Source of the DNA: Strigamia acuminata
Taxonomy: Eukaryota > Arthropoda > Chilopoda > Geophilomorpha > Linotaeniidae
Reading direction: 5' to 3'
Length of the DNA stretch: 64,000 nucleotides
Assembly: GCA_949358305.1 (NCBI GenBank)
Contig: OX442315.1
Coordinates: 25,570,427-25,634,426, forward strand
Shown here: one piece after another, positions 11,525 through 29,252 of the stretch
How the letters are laid out: every line of letters starts with the position of its first letter
Numbering within the stretch: the stretch's first letter is position 1
Notes under the pieces: generated by a model
Seen by the model: the letters and a program-made list of their open reading frames with translations, nothing else
What the model was told of the DNA's origin: nothing
Database searches by the model: none
Made by a program: the position numbers and the translations under genes

Positions 11525-13701
11525 TCACAGTTGGTCCTCGTCATCCGATGTGTCACTGCTGGCAGCAAATGGCTTATGGTACGATGTTGATCGTGACTTC
11601 CCACAACAATTTGAAATTTTATATTTTGAGCATAAAACACTGAGCAAACACAGAACACTGGTTACAGCCAATGCACTGGTCGTAACGGCAATAATGATCA
11701 AATAGCTAGATTCAAAATGACAAAAAATTAACTTAAAAAATTATTAACCACTACAAATACTACCTATTTATATCATGACTATTAAAAGGACGAGCCTGAT
11801 TATGATTCGCGAGACATCCTTTATTCGTTGATACATCACAACTGCCATTAATATTGTTACACGAGCAAATATCAGAACAAGTACATTTTTCAGAGCAGTT
11901 TTTCCCGAACCATCCAACGGGGCAAACTAAACAAACAGTTTAACATTTCAACTCTAAACTCACGCACGACAATTAGAAACTTACTTGTGGCGCATCCTTC
12001 ACCGACGTAACCAGGTAAGCAATTACAATTTCCATTTACTTCATTGCATTCACCTTGATTCGCACATTTGCACGGAATAACGCAATCAGGGCCCCAGAAG
12101 TTTGGCGGACAAGCTAAATTAGAATTATTTTTTAAAATATAAAACCTGATAAAATCAAATATATTTGATTTAACATTTTTCACAGTCGTCTCCGATCCAA
12201 CCCCAGTCACATTTGCAACCGGTTTGCGTACAAGCACCTCGACTGCTGCAATTATACAAATGACAAGGAAGAATTGAGCAGTCGTTTCCACTCCATGGAT
12301 TTTGACATTTACAGCGACCCAAACGACATTCGGCGCGAGGGCCACAATCGTTCGGACAGTCTGGTTCGTGAGCGCATAAAATCGTAGAAACCGGCCTCTC
12401 ACAGTTGAGATGCGTATCACCACTGAAATAAAACGACTTAATATCTAAGTCTTTTACTCTTTTTTGATTTTTACCAGTTGTCTGATGGGTAATTAACCAC
12501 TTGACCGTTGACGACATACGTAGCAGAACCACCACCGTCTGTGTTAATAGCATTAATAGCACCGAAATACTGCATTATTATTGCTAAATCCCATAAATCA
12601 ACTCTGAAATTTTGTTAGTGCATGAGTTTTGAGGTACAATGTTGAAATAACAATTCTACAAACCCTTCAACTCCAGTTTTTCCATCAATATGAAGTAAAA
12701 TGACTCTTCCTTCTTTATCATGTCCGACTGCTGTTCTTGCAGAAATAACTCTAACGAAGTGGTCGAATGAACCTAAGAATTTGAAATGTTATGAAAAAAA
12801 TGATTTGATAATAATGCAAAGCATTTAAGACCCGTTTCTTGGGTATCTGGGCATTCGGCCTGTAAACTTTCGTCAATATACGTTTCGTTGTTTCTAAGGA
12901 GCCAAACAACGCCGCTGATAAGTTGATGGAAATTCTTCGCCTCAATTGAGATTTCTTCCGCAGATAAATATCTATTGTGTAAGTGTGTTTTTAAAAGTTT
13001 AAAAAGTAAATCATAATATTTATTTACCCCGTAAAAATGGATCCATTTTTCATTATCCCAAACTGAACATTCTGAATTCCTTTTGAATCTTGAACTTTTC
13101 TACCATCGCTAATGACATTTCCTTAAAAATTTCGTGTGTTAAAAAAATTATATTTAAATTGCATTTGCATAAACAAAACTTACCGAGACATTTTCCATTC
13201 TTCGTGTTAAAATAACCTCCGTTCATTGCTACAACACAATTTCTTTGTTTCGCAGATTCGGCTACAGTTTCTCTAATTTGTTCTTTACAACCGCCCTTTT
13301 TTCTGGGTTCCAAAACTGATAACGTCAATATTGGGTTTCTGATTAAACTGTAATGACCCTTTACCAATTTAGGATTTAAATTTAATGTGAAATATTTGGT
13401 CTCGATGAACTCGGCATTCTCAAATGCATTTTTGTGAACAGGATAGAGTTGGTAAGTTAAATTTCCATATTTCACCGCTTGACATTCTCTTATTTGGCGA
13501 TGATTTAAAACTGAGCCATGTTTTAAGGCATATGGTTGCAATAAATCAAGATACCTGCAATATGAGAACAACTTTTAATACACAATTGAAACAAATCTTC
13601 ATACACAAATCTTACTGGTTTTGACTAGAAACGAAACGATCCGAACCAATTAAACAAACGATTATTTCACAAATATACAATGTATAAATTCTTCCGGACA
13701 T
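11525..13701 (-). CDS. NAGPA: N-acetylglucosamine-1-phosphodiester alpha-N-acetylglucosaminidase (uncovering enzyme)
   Basis: Golgi glycosidase that removes the covering GlcNAc to expose mannose-6-phosphate on lysosomal enzymes. Exons (minus strand) 13701-13616, 13554-13184, 13121-13028, 12971-12832, 12772-12664, 12603-12475, 12422-12175, 12113-11985, 11926-11764, 11705-11525; 549 residues. The N-terminus is a signal peptide (MSGRIYTLYICEIIVCLIG). The catalytic domain shows VAMNGGYFN, LISGVVWLLRN, ARTAVGHD and AINTDGGGSATYVVNG. Cys-rich EGF-like modules follow (CSSRGACTQTGCKCDWGW), then one membrane segment near YLIIIAVTTSALAVTSVLC and a cytoplasmic tail, giving the known type I layout. Every splice phase fits. 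It shares the window with GALNS, another lysosomal-pathway gene, but far away. Divergent from CMIP. Confidence 0.94.
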
Positions 13702-14440
13702 AATAAAAATAAATAAAGCATAACTCCTAAAATAAATAGCCTTTTCGTGCACGAAATGTATCTGCAAATAGATTTCGTAATTAGTTAGTTACGTAAAATG
13801 ACAAACAAATTTAAACGAAGTAGAAAGTACAGATGGCGAGGAAATAAAAACCGGCTGTTAAAGCCAATTAGACATTTTCATTTAAAAAATTATATTGATT
13901 TCTTACATGTTCTATCTAAACATTAGGAAAAATCAAAAGAAAGAAAAGAGGAAAACAAGTGGAAAAACATCAATTTTCAGAAGCCATGTAAATATCACAA
14001 CACCATGTGCTTCTAACGTCACAAGTCTGAAACTAGAACTTGACCTTTCATTTTCATGACCCGGAATTGGTCCGATTCTATTTACGTCATTGTGTAAAGC
14101 TTTAAAAAAAAATTGTTGGTGGCGTTTCCGGATAATGGTGAGGGAGTCGTTGGTCGTGCGAGGAACCAGTCAACGTAAATGTGTGTAAACAACAAGGTTG
14201 ACCAGGCGCAATAATGCTCGGAATCAGTTCCTTTACGAGAATTACTTGCCTACATAACATGGCGTTCGTTCACCTCGTTTTTATTTCAGTTCGTCGTTGA
14301 ATCGAGAGGGGAAAAAATCGAGAAAAGTTGAAAAGCCAAAACAGAAGCAGCGACACAAAATGCATGCACGAACCAGTGAACCGAAGCCAACAAAATTCAT
14401 GTGGTATTCATGTAATTAATAACCGAAACGAGCAAAAAAT
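13702..14440. promoter_or_regulatory. Divergent upstream region of NAGPA (-) and CMIP (+)
   Basis: Start codons are 739 bp apart. The CMIP leader contains a short uORF (ATG at 14359, stop at 14418, 19 codons) out of frame with the main start. I see no TATA box or other clear motif. Confidence 0.4.
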
Positions 14441-20143
<5,703 letters not shown>

Positions 20144-21299
20144 CAAGAGAGACATTGTAAATAAAATGGAGGGTGAGATTTTAGCAATATACGTGCTAAT
20201 CGGCATGAACGACATTTTATGACGAGAGCACGATATCATGGTGACAAACTTGCTTTTATTTACTGTTAAACCCAAATGAGTGTTTTTCTATCCACCTCTT
20301 GTAATCATCTTATTTTTCTTATCTTGAAAATGTAAATGGTTCTAAACAAACACTTCATCATCTGACTGGCCTTACAAAACTGGTGCCTAATTTAAAGTTG
20401 AGTAGTTAGTTGAATGCCCACGGTAAACCCCGTAGGTTTGTGACAAGATTGACTAGTGGAATAATTCTGTAGAGTAGTTAAAGCGATTTTAATTTTAATT
20501 TTAGTGGATCATGTGTCCAATTTGATCACAATAATATGGTGGATCTATTTTAAATTATTTAAATTAAGTTAATGATATTAGTGGTGGTATTCGAGCTAAT
20601 ACTTAATTGCTTTTGTAGAGTTTTACACTTGGAAAAGTGTAAATTTTTACAGATATCAAAGTGTTTGAATACCACTTGTATTTTCTTTTTATTTTTTGAA
20701 ACGTACTTATTTTTAATATATTTATTGTTTGTCCAGACGTTACGTAACTTATTGACTTAAGATAAAAGACAATGTTAGGAATGAAATACAGTTGTATAAT
20801 TTATATTGAAAATTTTATTTTAAATTATTAATTTATCATTTTCTTAAAATAAAAAAATAAAATAAAATAGTAATAATAATTTCAAATTGTATTTTTATAG
20901 TCTGTTGTCAAGACCAGTTTTAAAAATAATTGTCTCTTTGTATTGCAATCGACATCACTCATTTAAGTAGTTGCAAAGACATTCTATTATGTAACTGAAG
21001 AATGGTGAAATATCATAATCATGACTAAATTTTTATTGCAATTAAACATTCACTGAAAATGTAATTGTAAACTTAAACCAAACGTCATTTCTTGTACAAC
21101 TTAATTTTTTGTAAAACCTAGTAACTCTTAAATTATTATTCTTCATATTCATATTGTAATCATAAAAATCAACTTTCTAACATTAATAAAACTTGTTTCT
21201 CCGCGTAATAAACTAAATTCTTGTTTTTTAATTGAACAAACACAAAAGAAAATTTCACAACTGGTCCCACGTGGAAATCAACTCTCAAAATTAATCGAG
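20144..21299. other. Convergent 3' regions of CMIP and GCSH
   Basis: About 1.15 kb of A+T-rich sequence without a credible reading frame. Several AATAAA signals (for example near 20865 and 21185) could serve either gene. Probably 3' untranslated sequence. Confidence 0.5.
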
Positions 21300-22067
21300 T
21301 TAATCGCTTTGATCTTTCAAAAACTTGTTGTATTGCTCTTCAGTCATTAGGTTGTCGAGTTCTTCGGGCTTTGCCAACTCTATGCTAAACAACCATCCTT
21401 TGAAAATAAATAAACAAAATTCTTATTTTATTTACTCGTTAACCTAGTTTAGAAAGATTTGCTATTAACCTTGATCGTAGCATGATTTATTGATAAGAGC
21501 AGGCTTTTCTTCCACCGAACCATTTTTATCTGCTACTTTACCAGATAATGGGCAATATAATTCGCTAGCTGCTTTCACGCTTTCCAAAGCGCCGCATTCG
21601 TCTATAGAGATAGAAAAATATTTTATTGTTTTGTTGTTTTAACAATTTTTGGCGCACATTTTTACCCATTGCATTAAACTCAGTTCCCACATCAGGAAGC
21701 TGGGCAAATACAACATCACCCAAAGCTTCCTGTAAAATAATTAAAAAGAAAATGTAACTTATACAAACGAAATTTAAACACCTTTCTAAAACCTGAGCAT
21801 AATTTGTAATTCCAATAATGCCAGTGTTTCCTTTTTCGTCAAGCATCACCCATTCGTGTTTGTCGGTGTATCTTCGTTCTGAAAATGTAAGTGTTTAGAT
21901 AACTTATCACACTGGTTTTAATATTTTAAGTAATTCTTACCGCGTAAAAATGGCCGAGATACGAAAAAGTTTCTATAAGTAAATAAATTACTGCGCTTAG
22001 CATTACAAATGTACAGTCTTGTACCGAGACTTTTCATAACAACACGATGCAGGATGGTGGCAGCCAT
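21300..22067 (-). CDS. GCSH: Glycine cleavage system H protein, mitochondrial
   Basis: Lipoyl carrier that shuttles the aminomethyl group between P, T and L proteins of the mitochondrial glycine cleavage system. Exons 22067-21941, 21878-21793, 21729-21666, 21601-21470 and 21397-21300; 168 residues. The first 40 residues ([17 protein letters not shown]..) are basic and lack acids, a mitochondrial presequence. The conserved core follows: [27 protein letters not shown], and the lipoylation site [10 protein letters not shown] with the modified Lys at about residue 102, then SGKV and a C-terminal LMTEEQY helix. All phases fit. Convergent with CMIP. Confidence 0.95.
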
Positions 22068-22874
22068 GTTTAGAATAAAGAAAACCTGAAACAGTTTAGT
22101 GGTCGAATTTGGCAACTTTGAACGAATGTGATGTCGTAACTGAGAGTTTCGTATATGGACATCAGAAAGAACTTTCAAAGATGCAAGTGGAAATCGGTTT
22201 TAATCGAGTTTAATTATGGACATACAAATTTAAAGTGGAGCTGCATTTGTTAGTTCGCAGATTGCATTTTACTTATCCGTAAACACAGTGCAAAAAATTG
22301 CCATCACCGCAACTAGAATAAATTAACACGTAACATTACAAACTACACATCTAATCTACAACTATAAGTACACAACCATTTGTGAGTTCAAACAAAATAA
22401 TTTGTTAAGTACTGACTAGAATAAATTAAATCCCCAAAAAATGGCCAACACAAATTATATTCAAGAAAAACAAACAAAAAATATTCTTTTTCTGTAACAT
22501 ACAATAGAAATTAAAAACATAGAAAAATAATCTTATCAACTGAGAAACGATTTTTGACAAAAAAAATAGATCTGTGACCTCTTTTGTACACTATTTTGAG
22601 ACGACTTTCTCTATAATTAGTCTGTTTATGTACAATATATTGGCAACTGGAAAAAAAAATAATAAAATTGAAAAAGAAAACCAATCAAATCAAATCAACC
22701 TAAATAAATGTACAAAACAAAACAAATATCATGTGTTCTCTATCTAGCTCTAGATTCGAAAATTTGCAAACATCTGTACAATAAATGCAAACTGGTATGA
22801 AACATTTAATTCTATCAGTTGGTTAAAAATTACCTCACCAATTACCTAAACATTGTGTATTAAACTCGACAAAT
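22068..22874. other. Intergenic, GCSH promoter and GFOD 3' region
   Basis: About 800 bp, A+T rich. Both flanking genes are on the minus strand, so this carries the GCSH promoter and the GFOD 3' untranslated region. I see no gene. Confidence 0.5.
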
Positions 22875-24053
22875 CTACATAGAAATCGTGCTACGCCGAA
22901 TAGCGGCAGATAAAAAAGGGTTGGGATCCGGTTCCTCCGTTAACAACTCAACTTTTACCCACTCCTTATTCACACTGGACCGCCGAATAGCGTCGATCAC
23001 AGCCTGAATGTATTGTCCATCGTCAAAACTAGCTGCCATAGCAACAGGTTCCTTGATCCAGTTGTGTCTCTCTTCTATAGGTGCAAAAGCTTCTTTGAGC
23101 GCATTCACCATTTTGATCAACCCCTTCATATACGGCTTAGGGAGTATTGTGTGCAGTCTTTTGCTATCCATCGGCGTTTGCTTCAAATCCTCAATGTCGA
23201 GATAAAGAACCTCTTCCTTCGTGTCCTTAACTGAATCGTTCCTTTGGCCGTGGAGGTCCCCGCCACGAACGACCAAGCGACCTTTCGTCCCGCATATCAG
23301 GACCTCTTGCACAAACTGGCCTGGCAAGTGATTGTTCAATGTGACAGTAACTAAAGCGTTGTCGTCCATTTCCATTTGGAAAGTGCAGAAATCGTCGCTG
23401 GTGATCTGCCGGATGCCGTTTATTTTGGAATTTGTTTTCTGAAATGTTCGGACCAATCCGTGAACTCGAATTGCCTTCTGCGCGGTGATGTACGAGATGA
23501 TATCGATAATGTGGCTTCCAATGGTCGTCAAAACGCCACCTCCCATCCTATCATCGCACATCCAATCGTAATGGTCGTCCACCAGGCTCCCGCATTGAAT
23601 GCGAACGTCGCACACGGTTACATCGCCAACGTAGCCGTCTTGGATGCATTTTTTCATTTGTACGTATGCCGGAAGGAATCGAAGTCCATGTCCTAAAATA
23701 GAAATCAAACGGGGGTAATATTGGGCCCCGCGCACCATTTTTAACACTTCCGACTGCGACAAGCCTGCCGGTTTGTCGCAGACCACATGTTTTCCAATGC
23801 CCAGAGCCTTGACAGCGATCTGGCTGTGCAAATTCGGAGGGCAAACGATGTAAACCAAGTCAACGTCTTTTCTTAATAAAACTTCGTCCACTAGGTTGGT
23901 GTAGAATGGAATTTCTAGTTCACTCGCTAAAGTGGCGGCTACTTCTAATGTTCGGCCCCAGATCGCTTCTACTTTGAATCCTTTGCTTCGCAAACAAGCC
24001 ACGAGAACTCGAACTATATTTCCCGTGCCGAACACTCCGATACCGGGTAACAT
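22875..24053 (-). CDS. Glucose-fructose oxidoreductase domain-containing protein (intronless)
   Basis: Member of the Gfo/Idh/MocA oxidoreductase family, orthologue group of vertebrate GFOD1/GFOD2. A single 392-residue frame starts MLPGIGVFGTGN, giving the GxGxxG-like dinucleotide-binding turn, then WGRT, IAVKALGIGKHVVCDKPAG, YYPRLISILGHGLRFLPA, MGGGVLTTIGSHIIDI and HGLVRTF, KINGIRQITSDDFCTFQM, and a C-terminal PNPFLSAAIRRSTISM that matches the family end. The DKPAG motif keeps the catalytic-type lysine of the wider superfamily, whereas from memory the vertebrate GFOD proteins have CDRTAT-like residues there. Length is as in human. Lack of introns is unusual for this window. Head to head with CEP76. 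Confidence 0.92.
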   Translation of the reverse strand: MLPGIGVFGTGNIVRVLVACLRSKGFKVEAIWGRTLEVAATLASELEIPFYTNLVDEVLLRKDVDLVYIVCPPNLHSQIAVKALGIGKHVVCDKPAGLSQSEVLKMVRGAQYYPRLISILGHGLRFLPAYVQMKKCIQDGYVGDVTVCDVRIQCGSLVDDHYDWMCDDRMGGGVLTTIGSHIIDIISYITAQKAIRVHGLVRTFQKTNSKINGIRQITSDDFCTFQMEMDDNALVTVTLNNHLPGQFVQEVLICGTKGRLVVRGGDLHGQRNDSVKDTKEEVLYLDIEDLKQTPMDSKRLHTILPKPYMKGLIKMVNALKEAFAPIEERHNWIKEPVAMAASFDDGQYIQAVIDAIRRSSVNKEWVKVELLTEEPDPNPFLSAAIRRSTISM

Positions 24054-24705
24054 TTTCGCTAATACGGACGGTTACGGCACGAAAATGAGCGAGTCGTCGA
24101 CCACATTTTCGCATCCGATGACTAGAATGTTATTATTTACACAAGCCTTGTTTGGTGAAATAAATCCTTTTCAATCGTTTCGTTTCCGCGAAAGTTCATC
24201 GCTGACATCAATTCCGATTTTTCCCGGATGTCGTTTTTATCCGTTTGGAAATAGTTGGAGTTTCACAATCATTTTTAAGGTTCATTCGGTGTCGGACGAG
24301 TTAAACTCATTCCCGTCGGCTATTTGACTTGTGATGTCTACTGTTTGCACCAAACAACCGCTCGTCACACACCTGCTATTGGTTAAAAATAGAAAAAAAA
24401 TCAAATTTATTTACGGACAAATTTCGACTTTCACCTCTGATTACCTTAAAATATAGAAATTGATGACAAAGAACAATTACATAGCAGTTTTAAATTGATA
24501 AATCAGACGTGCGTACTGATTTGGTTTAATCGGTTTGCCATAGATATTCAATGTGGCGCGCCCTGTTATGAGTAATTGTTAACTGAAGAATTTTAAACGT
24601 TTTGCTTACAACACGAAGGGCATTTCCGGTTTTGTTACCGCTGGTTTTGAATGATCCATTGTTTAATAGTTTGCGATTACTTTTGATGCACTTGTAATTT
24701 TAAAT
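24054..24705. promoter_or_regulatory. Divergent upstream region of GFOD (-) and CEP76 (+)
   Basis: 652 bp between start codons; carries the leaders of both genes. No strong motif seen, and no X-box despite CEP76 being a centriolar gene. Confidence 0.4.
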
Positions 24706-27332
24706 ATGGCATTGCCACCTGAAAAAGTAAATGAACTAAAACAAATCATCCACACTCACCTGCTGGAGGTAATACAAACATTTCAAAATGTGGATGACTT
24801 AACGGTTGAAATATGAAATCATTCAAAATGACTCACTAAATTTGTATTGTTTGTCATCTCATGACGTCGATGAATTTATATTATATTTTTATACAAGTAT
24901 TAATTTTTTTTAGACTAATGTTCAAGAAAAATTGAAGAAAGTGCTGTCGGAAACTCTAGTTGATTCCTCACTACCGAAAGTGGGCGATACAGCAGTTGGC
25001 ATTCACATTCAAGAGGCTCTGCACAAACATGGAATTGTAACGGCCGTAATGAACGAATTAAACGAAAAGTGGCAGGAGAATATTTTCACCGATAATAATA
25101 ACGAAAGGAAACGTCAAACAGAATTTATTCCTCATTCTGCGGCAGATTCTAAACACAAACAATTATACTTGCAAGTTATCCGTGGAAAAGCTTTTATAGA
25201 TTACTTATCTGATCACGAATCACTTCCTGGACAACCAGGTCCTTATTTTCGTCTTTTTGTAAAATTTTTCAACCAAAGATTTCGGTCCCAATTAACACTG
25301 TGTTCCTGCGAACCGGAATTTAACGAAGGATTTCTGTTGGATTTACAAACCAACGCCGCTGCAGGTAAATTGAATAAAAACAGCGTATATTTTGTGTTGA
25401 TTAAAAGGTAAATTTTGTTTAGGAGAATCCTTTGATGGGTACAATGCAGCAGATTTGTTATCAATTTCTTCCCCAATTCACTTAGTGCTCATCCGAATCG
25501 ATCAATTGGGATACAGTACTTTAGTTTCATCTTATTTTCTCGAATGGAGATCTTTATTAACAAGTTACGACAGTCGTATGATGTTGGCAATCGAACTACA
25601 TGGTATTGGTACGTTAGTTAAGTAGAAATGTAAGCTTTAAATTTATTAAATTAAATCTTCGTTTATAATAGGATCTGAGCACGAAGTTCCCGTTGGAATC
25701 CTCGAAATTAAACTGGAGTTAATCCCAGATTCAAGTGACATTCTCAGCCCAGATGTTGTTACCACTCAGTTGAATCTAGAACGCAGCAGGCGAACCGAAC
25801 AAGAGCGGTTGTTTCTTGTTTATGCAAAACAGTGGTGGAAAGAATACCTTCAAATTAGATCGAATAATGAACACCGATACGTAAAGATATTTGCCCAAGA
25901 TGAGAACGGTTCTACGCATCCTGTTACGCAGTACATTTTGCCGCTACAAGCTGGTCGTTTGCTGGAAACACCAAACGAAGCAGCTTGGTTCGTGGCGCTT
26001 ATTCCGTACGGAGCGATGACTACAGTTGGTGGGAGTAGTAAATCAAAATTGGAACGATGGGCCAATATCCACACAGTTTTGTGTCTTAATAAAGGTGTAG
26101 GTCTAATTAAACGCGAATTTGGATACCTTATTATCATTAAATTCACACATAATCTCGTAATGTGAATACATAATTTAATTTTTACAGGATTGCGAAGAGC
26201 ATGCTGTTATTTTGTGTAGTTTGCTTCTTGGCTTTGGATTGGATGCGTACATGTGTGTTGGAAGCAAACTAAACAATGAGCCTTATGCGTGGGTTGTCAC
26301 GTTGGGATACGACGGTTATTCTGTATTTTGGGATCCATTAACAGCGATCAAGTAATAGTTTACGACTTTTACGTTTACTTAATGATGAATTGAATTATTT
26401 CTTTGATAACAGATACAAACACATACCAATTCGACCAGATGATCCACCTATTGTTCCTCAACACAGACCGGAATATCCGTTTATAAAAATTGGTTGTCTG
26501 TTTAATCATCGAAGTTTTTATGCAAATAGTCAGGTTTGATAAATTTATCGAAATGTGGGGCGATATCTACTAAACTACGCCTATCTTCTTGTTGCAGCCA
26601 TCCGATTCTGTTTTCACTTGTCAGTTCGACTTATCGAATGAGAGTTTGTGGAAAAGAATGGCGGCCGATAATTTGCAAGCGATCAGCGCAAATCGAACGT
26701 GGGTCACAGTTCGGGTGCCACCGCTTGTAGTTAACCCTTTAGATCCGTATCTCGCGAGCAACGATCTAGAGCAAGAATTGCAAGCCTATATTTTGGAATA
26801 CAGAAGAGTATTCATTAATAAAGCAATAAAAATTCCAAGTTCAAAATATAATCTTAAAAATAATAGGATCAAGGTTTAACTACAACATGGGATCCACAGA
26901 TGTGTTATCTTCTCGGGTCCGCATTAAATAATTATGAAATGGAAAAAAAGACTGGTAAAACTACTTTCCGACTATTCGTACCATTGGTCTTAATTAATTT
27001 TTTTTGTAGGTATATCAATTAGCAACGACGAATTTCAATTGGCAATACGTCGTGCGGTGCCTCACGGACACACCTTCAAAGGGTTTCCAGCACGTTTCAG
27101 TCACATTCAAGCCCGAAGGATATTCGCTGCGTGCCTTAAGTAATTACTCTTAAAAGCCTTCGTTTACGAGCCAAAATTATTTTTATCCAACAGATCTACT
27201 TTGTGTCATGACATTCTCAGCTGCAGGGGAGATGTGGTCAGATATGCTGTACGAGCTCGAGTGTTCGTCTATCCAGAGTCAGTCGTTTCAGCCTGGCTCA
27301 TGATAGCAGTGAAGTACAAAATTGTACTGTAG
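24706..27332 (+). CDS. CEP76: Centrosomal protein 76
   Basis: Centriolar protein that restrains centriole re-duplication. Ten exons: 24706-24768, 24914-25364, 25423-25608, 25672-26096, 26188-26351, 26413-26533, 26598-26807, 26867-26954, 27010-27139, 27194-27332; 658 residues, the same size class as human. The start MALPPEKVNELKQIIHTHL matches the family. Then a C2-like part (YLQVIRGKAFIDYL, NQRFRSQLTLCSCEPEFNEGFLLDL), VSSYFLEWRSLL, RLFLVYAKQWWKEYLQI, KIFAQDENG, the transglutaminase-like GDCEEHAVILCSLLLGFGL with AWVVTLG, and AIRRAVPHGHTFKGFP near the end. The exon 4 donor was set at GGT|GTAGGT because GDCEEH is then restored. AATAAA follows near 27370. Convergent with polyubiquitin. Confidence 0.94.
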
Positions 27333-27476
27333 TCTAATTATTATTATATTTATTGTATAATTTTTTTAAAATAAAGTGTAATTTAAATTTAAAAAATGAC
27401 TCGTTTCTTAATAATACTCAATTAACATTTAATCTTGTTGTAATTTGAATGAATACAGTAAGTAAAACATTTGAGT

Positions 27477-28652
<1,176 letters not shown>

Positions 28653-29020
28653 TTAACTGTCCTTCTAATTCAATATCATAATCTGCTGACGTCATTCTTC
28701 TCCGCCATGACACTTAAATATTATTAAAGAACAACTTGGCAGCCATTTTGTTCCGATAGAAAAAATTTATAAAATAACGAAACGTAAGTTTGGGCAGCAA
28801 AACTTCATATCTTTTTTGATTTTTGGAAAAAAGGAAACATTTTGCCCCTCCCTTTAAGTTAAAAAATTCTACGCCTTCAATTACACGGCCCTGTTAAGTT
28901 AAACTCCTAAATACTGAATAATTAATAAGGCGAACTTAATTTTTACCGAATTTTTTTTTATCTTATCAACATGTAATTATTAATAGTATAGTATAAATGG
29001 AATTACAGCAAGGCACTTAC

Positions 29021-29252
29021 GAATAAATTCGATGAAAATTTCAGAACGAGAGCGAAGAGTACAACACAACGGCAAACCAGCTCAGGTCAATATCAATCCC
29101 CGTCAGTGACTATATAGACAAAAGATGACGTCAGAAATACCGAATTGCGCACGCGCACTTAAATTTGCGCATGCGCAAATGAATAAAAAAGGACTTAGAT
29201 GAAATTTTCGCCGCCTGTGCCTTGCGCTGGGGGACTTAGTCAATTTTTTGAC
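29021..29252. promoter_or_regulatory. Bidirectional promoter of polyubiquitin (-) and TOP1 (+)
   Basis: For polyubiquitin, a TATATA box on the minus strand (29111-29116) and a perfect CRE, TGACGTCA (29126-29133), sit just upstream of the presumed first exon. Next to them are two NRF-1-type palindromes, TGCGCACGCGCA (29146-29157) and TGCGCATGCGCA (29166-29177), about 80 bp before the TOP1 start. A further CRE lies in the polyubiquitin leader intron (28687-28694). Factor binding is inferred. Confidence 0.6.
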
